Shown here piece after piece: positions 40,710 to 43,963 of a stretch of 43,963 nt of DNA. A program made the position numbers and the translations under genes. The stretch is from NCBI GenBank assembly GCA_036504055.1, contig DASXVU010000027.1, positions 1 to 43,963 on the forward strand, written 5' to 3'. The DNA comes from Methanomassiliicoccales archaeon. Its GTDB lineage: Archaea; Thermoplasmatota; Thermoplasmata; Methanomassiliicoccales; UBA472. Under the pieces are notes generated by a model, which worked only from the letters and a program-made list of their open reading frames with translations, had not been told where the DNA came from and ran no database searches. The stretch's first letter is position 1. Every line of letters starts with the position of its first letter.

Positions 40710-41792
40710 TCATAACCCCTCCTCGTCCTTCTGGGTGATCCACTCGGCGGTCTTGCCGGTCACGATGCAATCCTTTGAAGACAGTGATGCCACATCAGCT
40801 GAGCCTGTCAAGAACATTGTGGCCCTCAGCTCCTCTCGGATAAGGATCAGCTTGTCCTCCACGGCCTTCGAAGAGATCATGGCCTCCTTGAGCACCCCGC
40901 GGGCTATACCGCCGCATCTCGCGCCCAGCGCCAGCGCCTTAGCCACCTGAAGTCCGTCCTCTATCCCTCCGCTGGCAATGATGGGCAGACCGACGTTCGC
41001 CTCGAGCACCGAGGCCGGCGCGGGTATGCCCCAATCGGAGAACAATCTCCCAATGGCTGCGCAATGGGCATATCCAGCCCTTTCCGCCCGGAAACGCTCC
41101 ACGGCGGAGAAGCTCGTCCCGCCCGCTCCTGAGATGTCCATGCCGATTATCCCGCTGCCCTTGAGCCTTACCGCCACCTCATGCGATATTCCCGCACCGG
41201 TCTCCTTGGCTATCGAGGGCACTTCCCTTGCCACCGCCCTGATCGCATCCAGGCATCCCTTGGAGTTGGTATCTCCCTCGGGCTGCGCGATCTCCTGAAG
41301 GAAGTTCAGGTGGATCGCCATGACATCGGCATCGATCATATCCATGGCCTGTTTGACCTGGTCCAGCGTGAATGCCTTTTTTCGCTTCTGCTTGATGAGC
41401 TGCGGCGCCCCGACATTTCCGATCATCAGCGGAACATCGTAATCCTTAAGGACGGTGTACGAGGCATCGGCGCCATTCTCCACCGCCGCTCTCTCGGAAC
41501 CCACCCCCATTCCGATCTGAAGCTCCTGGCAAGCCTCGGCCAGATTCTTATTGATCCTTTCCGCCTTGGAATAGCCTCCGGTGATGGCGGTGACGATCAA
41601 TGGAAAGGACAGCTTCTTTCCGAACAATTTGCATGAGGTATCGATCTCGGACATATCCACTTCCGGCAATGCGCAGTGGGTCATCCTGACATCGTCCCAA
41701 TACCGATATCCGCAGCAGACCTGCTCCTCTAAGGCTATCTCGATATGGTCCGATTTCCTTTTCTCGATCTGCTTCAAATCAATCCTCTCCAA
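40710..41792 (-). CDS. fni: Type 2 isopentenyl-diphosphate delta-isomerase
   Basis: A 360-residue FMN-dependent enzyme interconverting IPP and DMAPP. The N-terminal RKSDHIEIALEEQV binds substrate, VTAITGGYSKAERINKNLAE lies near residue 70, MAIHLNFLQEIAQPEGDTN carries the catalytic Gln and metal-binding Glu, and IIASGGIEDGLQVAKALALG binds the FMN phosphate. The start overlaps the last 14 bases of the IPK gene. It supplies DMAPP to the polyprenyl synthase encoded next. Confidence 0.96.
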   Translation of the reverse strand: MERIDLKQIEKRKSDHIEIALEEQVCCGYRYWDDVRMTHCALPEVDMSEIDTSCKLFGKKLSFPLIVTAITGGYSKAERINKNLAEACQELQIGMGVGSERAAVENGADASYTVLKDYDVPLMIGNVGAPQLIKQKRKKAFTLDQVKQAMDMIDADVMAIHLNFLQEIAQPEGDTNSKGCLDAIRAVAREVPSIAKETGAGISHEVAVRLKGSGIIGMDISGAGGTSFSAVERFRAERAGYAHCAAIGRLFSDWGIPAPASVLEANVGLPIIASGGIEDGLQVAKALALGARCGGIARGVLKEAMISSKAVEDKLILIREELRATMFLTGSADVASLSSKDCIVTGKTAEWITQKDEEGL

Positions 41793-42555
41793 TGATGCGG
41801 GAAGAGACCGCTCTGCGGTCGGCCATTACGTCGGCCAGCCTGCCTTCGGCGTTCCCATTGATTATCTCACATTTGCCAGCGTTTCTGGCGATCTGGAGCA
41901 TGTATTCGATCTTTGCATAGATGCTGCCGGTGACGTCGATGCAGCGTTCCGTGCGGGGAATTGTGGCCAGTGTGTCACGGTCCACCTTTTCGATGAGGGT
42001 CGCATTCGGGTCACAGTTCGGGTCCGCCGTGTAGAGTCCGTCCACGTCGGCACAGAAGATGACCTTTCTTGGTCGGAACCGTTCTGCCAGCCTCATCATC
42101 AACTGGTCCCCTGAGCAGATGCTCACTCCCTTGTCGTCATCCAGCGCGACATCCCCAAAGGTTACCGGGGTCATGCCGATCTTTAGGAAGCGCTCGAATG
42201 GCCAGAGGTCCAATTTGGATAGGGTCCCGTTCTTCATTATTGCGGAGGAACCGGGCGGGATGGCGGCGGACCACATGCCCTCATCGTTGAACGCGCCCAC
42301 GACCAGATTGTCCAGCTCCCTGACGTCGTGCATGACCTTGGCGACACCTTCGACCTGGCGTCTCTCATGCAGGCCGGATTGAAGTGCATACTCCTTGGCA
42401 TAGATGTGGCCATAAGAACCGGCGCCGTGGACCACTATCCTCTCCTCATCGGTGGCCATCATCTCCCGGGCTAGCCTGCGGACCGTTCCTTCCCGGAATG
42501 TGCGGTAGGTGGTCTTGTCGGTGATTACGCTGCCCCCGAGCTTGACCAGTATCAT
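41779..42555 (-). CDS. Isopentenyl phosphate kinase
   Basis: A 258-residue amino acid kinase-fold enzyme that phosphorylates isopentenyl phosphate to IPP, the defining step of the archaeal mevalonate pathway. MILVKLGGSVITDK starts the fold, and VVHGAGSYGH includes the catalytic histidine that separates IPK from other kinases. GVSICSGDQLMMRLAERF and VIFCADVDGLYTADP bind nucleotide. The ATG at 42555 is chosen because it fits the family N-terminus and a TATA box; upstream in-frame codons to 42666 overlap the neighbouring gene. It is first in the IPK - Fni - synthase operon. Confidence 0.95.
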   Translation of the reverse strand: MILVKLGGSVITDKTTYRTFREGTVRRLAREMMATDEERIVVHGAGSYGHIYAKEYALQSGLHERRQVEGVAKVMHDVRELDNLVVGAFNDEGMWSAAIPPGSSAIMKNGTLSKLDLWPFERFLKIGMTPVTFGDVALDDDKGVSICSGDQLMMRLAERFRPRKVIFCADVDGLYTADPNCDPNATLIEKVDRDTLATIPRTERCIDVTGSIYAKIEYMLQIARNAGKCEIINGNAEGRLADVMADRRAVSSRIIGED

Positions 42556-42582
42556 TAGGAACCGTTCGAGCATGAACCCGTC

Positions 42583-42593
42583 GATATAAAAAA
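42583..42593 (-). promoter_or_regulatory. TATA box of the isoprenoid operon
   Basis: On the minus strand TTTTTTATATC lies about 33 bases before the IPK ATG, placing the transcript start near 42560. Confidence 0.65.
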
Positions 42594-42604
42594 TGTTCTG
42601 ACAG

Positions 42605-43546
42605 CTATTTTTCGAACCTGGCTCCGCACTTGGGACACACAGGATCGTTGTCCGTGGCGACCGCACCGCATTCGGGGCACTGGTATGCGGTCTTTATCTC
42701 GGCTCCGCACTTGCGGCAGAAGACATCCTCTTCGGACACCTCGGCACCGCAGTTAGGGCACTCTTTTTTCCTTTCGATGGGGGTGCCACATTTGGCGCAG
42801 AAGTTGTCGTCATCCTTTGCGACGACCCCACACTCTGAGCATCGGACATCATTCTTCGGCCCTTCGACGATTTGCTCACTGATCATGAGGGGTTGAGGGG
42901 TTGTCTCCACAACCTTTGTCACGGTCTGTTCGGATGACCCGTCGATCGCCTTTTTGGCCTTGAGCGATTTCTTGAACGCTGTATCATAATCCTTACAATC
43001 AAATGCCATTCTCGCCTCGTCCAGTAGGCAGACAGAAGCGGTAATGTCCTTACCCTCCGACCGGCTCTTCTCGATATCATCTCCGGCGGCGGTTATCATG
43101 AACTTGGATTCCAGGTAATTCTGCGGTAGCTTCTTCGTCTCCCCGATGTTGGCATGATCTTGGATAACTTCCTCGGCCTCTATCGGTTCGATCTTCAGCG
43201 GAACCTTCTTAGGCTCGGCCTCGAACGGTTTGGTGGGTGCCTCATCAAGAAGCTTCTTTGCCCTCTTGACCGATTCTATGCATTCCAGATAATTACGCCG
43301 ATCATATGCCATGCTGGCGTGGATCAGTTCCATGTCGGCCGGTCCGGTGTCCTTGCCCTTGTCCTTCAGGGCCCGGCTCACCGCCTGGGTCGTGTTGAGC
43401 GCGTTGAAAGCCTCATCCTTCTCCAGGCCACGTTCGATGGTGTCATCTTTCTTGCCCCTGATGTATCTGATCTCCACGAAGACAGCTATTCCGAGAACAA
43501 CAAAGAGAATGATGATCAACGTCAGGTCCAGATCCATCGCGGGCAT
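42605..43546 (-). CDS. Membrane-anchored protein with multiple C-terminal zinc ribbons
   Basis: A 313-residue protein. One N-terminal helix (LTLIIILFVVLGIAVFVEIR) anchors it. Two helical repeats follow, each like half of a helical-bundle motif (MELIHASMAYDRRNYLECIE near residue 72, and LLDEARMAFDCKDYDTAFKK near 170), joined by an acidic linker. The C-terminal 85 residues hold about three double-knuckle zinc ribbons (RCSECGVV / NFCAKCG; ECPNCGAEV / VFCRKCG; QCPECGAV / PVCPKCGARF), so twelve cysteines. It may be a membrane scaffold for protein or nucleic acid. ATG at 43546 or 43537. Function unknown. Confidence 0.75.
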   Translation of the reverse strand: MPAMDLDLTLIIILFVVLGIAVFVEIRYIRGKKDDTIERGLEKDEAFNALNTTQAVSRALKDKGKDTGPADMELIHASMAYDRRNYLECIESVKRAKKLLDEAPTKPFEAEPKKVPLKIEPIEAEEVIQDHANIGETKKLPQNYLESKFMITAAGDDIEKSRSEGKDITASVCLLDEARMAFDCKDYDTAFKKSLKAKKAIDGSSEQTVTKVVETTPQPLMISEQIVEGPKNDVRCSECGVVAKDDDNFCAKCGTPIERKKECPNCGAEVSEEDVFCRKCGAEIKTAYQCPECGAVATDNDPVCPKCGARFEK

Positions 43547-43827
43547 CGTCCTTTTCTAGTTTTGAGCGACTACCAGTATCGGTGTTTATTATACTATTGG
43601 ATGATTTCAAATTACGATCGATTTACTGATAATCTCAGTTGTTTACTTTGTAAGTTGATTCATAAATCTACCGTTCTGATTATCATCCCCCGAAGAGCAC
43701 CGGAATGTCGGTCTGGTCACATTGGCGTATGGTCATGAAAACGGGCCGAGCAGATTCATAGAAGCTACCCTATCGCCCCTTGGTTCCTTGATAAGAGATC
43801 ATCTAAGCCGATGGATCTGATGAAAAT
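43547..43827. other. AT-rich intergenic region
   Basis: No supported gene. It includes a TATA-like TATAATAAACA (minus strand, about 43580-43592) that probably serves the zinc-ribbon gene, and on the minus strand the T-rich CTTATTTTCATC just after 5S rRNA, a likely archaeal terminator. Confidence 0.5.
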
Positions 43828-43962
43828 AAGAATGGCTGACAGCTTTCGAAGGTTCCCGTGGGCTCGCGCACCACAGTACAGCGCCGAACGACGGCAGGCT
43901 TAGCTTCTGGGTTCGGATGAGACCAGGCGTATCCCCGCCTCTTTGGCCGTCATACCATTCTT
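43828..43962 (-). rRNA. 5S ribosomal RNA, solitary
   Basis: The minus strand has the 5S rRNA core: CATCCGAACCCAGAAGCTAAG (loop B/C region, seen 43890-43921), GCCTGCC after it, TGTACTGTGG in the loop E/helix IV region, and a closing helix I formed by AAGAATGG (43955-43962) with CCATTCTT (43828-43835). The mature ends are uncertain by a few bases. No 16S, 23S or tRNA gene is adjacent, so this is an unlinked 5S gene, as known for Thermoplasmata. Confidence 0.9.
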
Positions 43963-43963
43963 A

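Noticed and set aside
39962-40738. 258-codon open frame antisense to the polyprenyl synthase
   Set aside because: Shadow of a well-conserved gene; no recognisable motif.

Overview
The window reads as a chromosomal segment of a euryarchaeon, most probably of the Thermoplasmata (for example a Methanomassiliicoccales-like lineage). It carries archaeal-only or archaeal-type genes: aIF2 alpha, S27e, L44e, RadB, Bud32, isopentenyl phosphate kinase with type 2 IPP isomerase, and an encoded-CCA tRNA-Pro. A solitary 5S rRNA gene lies away from any 16S/23S gene, as known for Thermoplasmata. Many genes have a TATA-like box 24-33 bases before the start codon, so leaderless transcription is common. The lineage assignment is inference; no 16S gene is in the window.

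Layout. 1-1.1 kb: translation operon L44e - S27e - aIF2 alpha (last gene cut by the window edge). 1.1-1.9 kb: long intergenic region with two perfect inverted repeats, then a winged-helix regulator. 1.9-5.6 kb: zinc ribbon - creatininase-family hydrolase - RpiA operon, a Dph6-like PP-loop enzyme, a peroxiredoxin and a tandem GNAT protein. 5.7-12.2 kb: TPR protein with a degenerate ATPase domain, NmrA-like reductase, zinc ribbon, carbamate kinase, nitroreductase, LURP-one-like protein, two small membrane proteins. 12.3-15.8 kb: translationally coupled ATPase-permease-ATPase-permease ABC operon. 15.8-19 kb: alpha/beta hydrolase, BASS-like transporter, DUF2148 Fe-S protein divergent from an iron-sulfur flavoprotein.

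19.1-22.4 kb is the most interesting locus: a small membrane zinc-ribbon protein, a 544-residue membrane protein ending in a six-fold Cys-Ala repeat tail, and a radical SAM/SPASM enzyme whose start codon overlaps the stop codon of the tailed protein. I infer that the enzyme modifies the tail, which would make the large membrane protein a RiPP-like precursor fused to its own carrier. 23.4-25.8 kb holds a second unusual pair, a LuxE/PaaK-like adenylating enzyme and a transglutaminase-fold protein that seems to lack its catalytic His and Asp.

25.9-34.7 kb is an accessory surface region: a two-motif CDGSH protein, a NosD-like beta-helix protein with seven Fn3 domains, a secreted FKBP-Fn3 fusion, an N-terminally truncated tyrosine integrase ending exactly at the 3' end of tRNA-Pro, and a secreted transglutaminase. 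The integrase remnant suggests a decayed integrated element.

34.7-43.5 kb returns to housekeeping genes: Bud32 - XTP pyrophosphatase - sugar epimerase operon, an XPD-like helicase divergent from RadB, and the archaeal isoprenoid operon IPK - Fni - polyprenyl synthase, followed by a membrane-anchored multi-zinc-ribbon protein and 5S rRNA.
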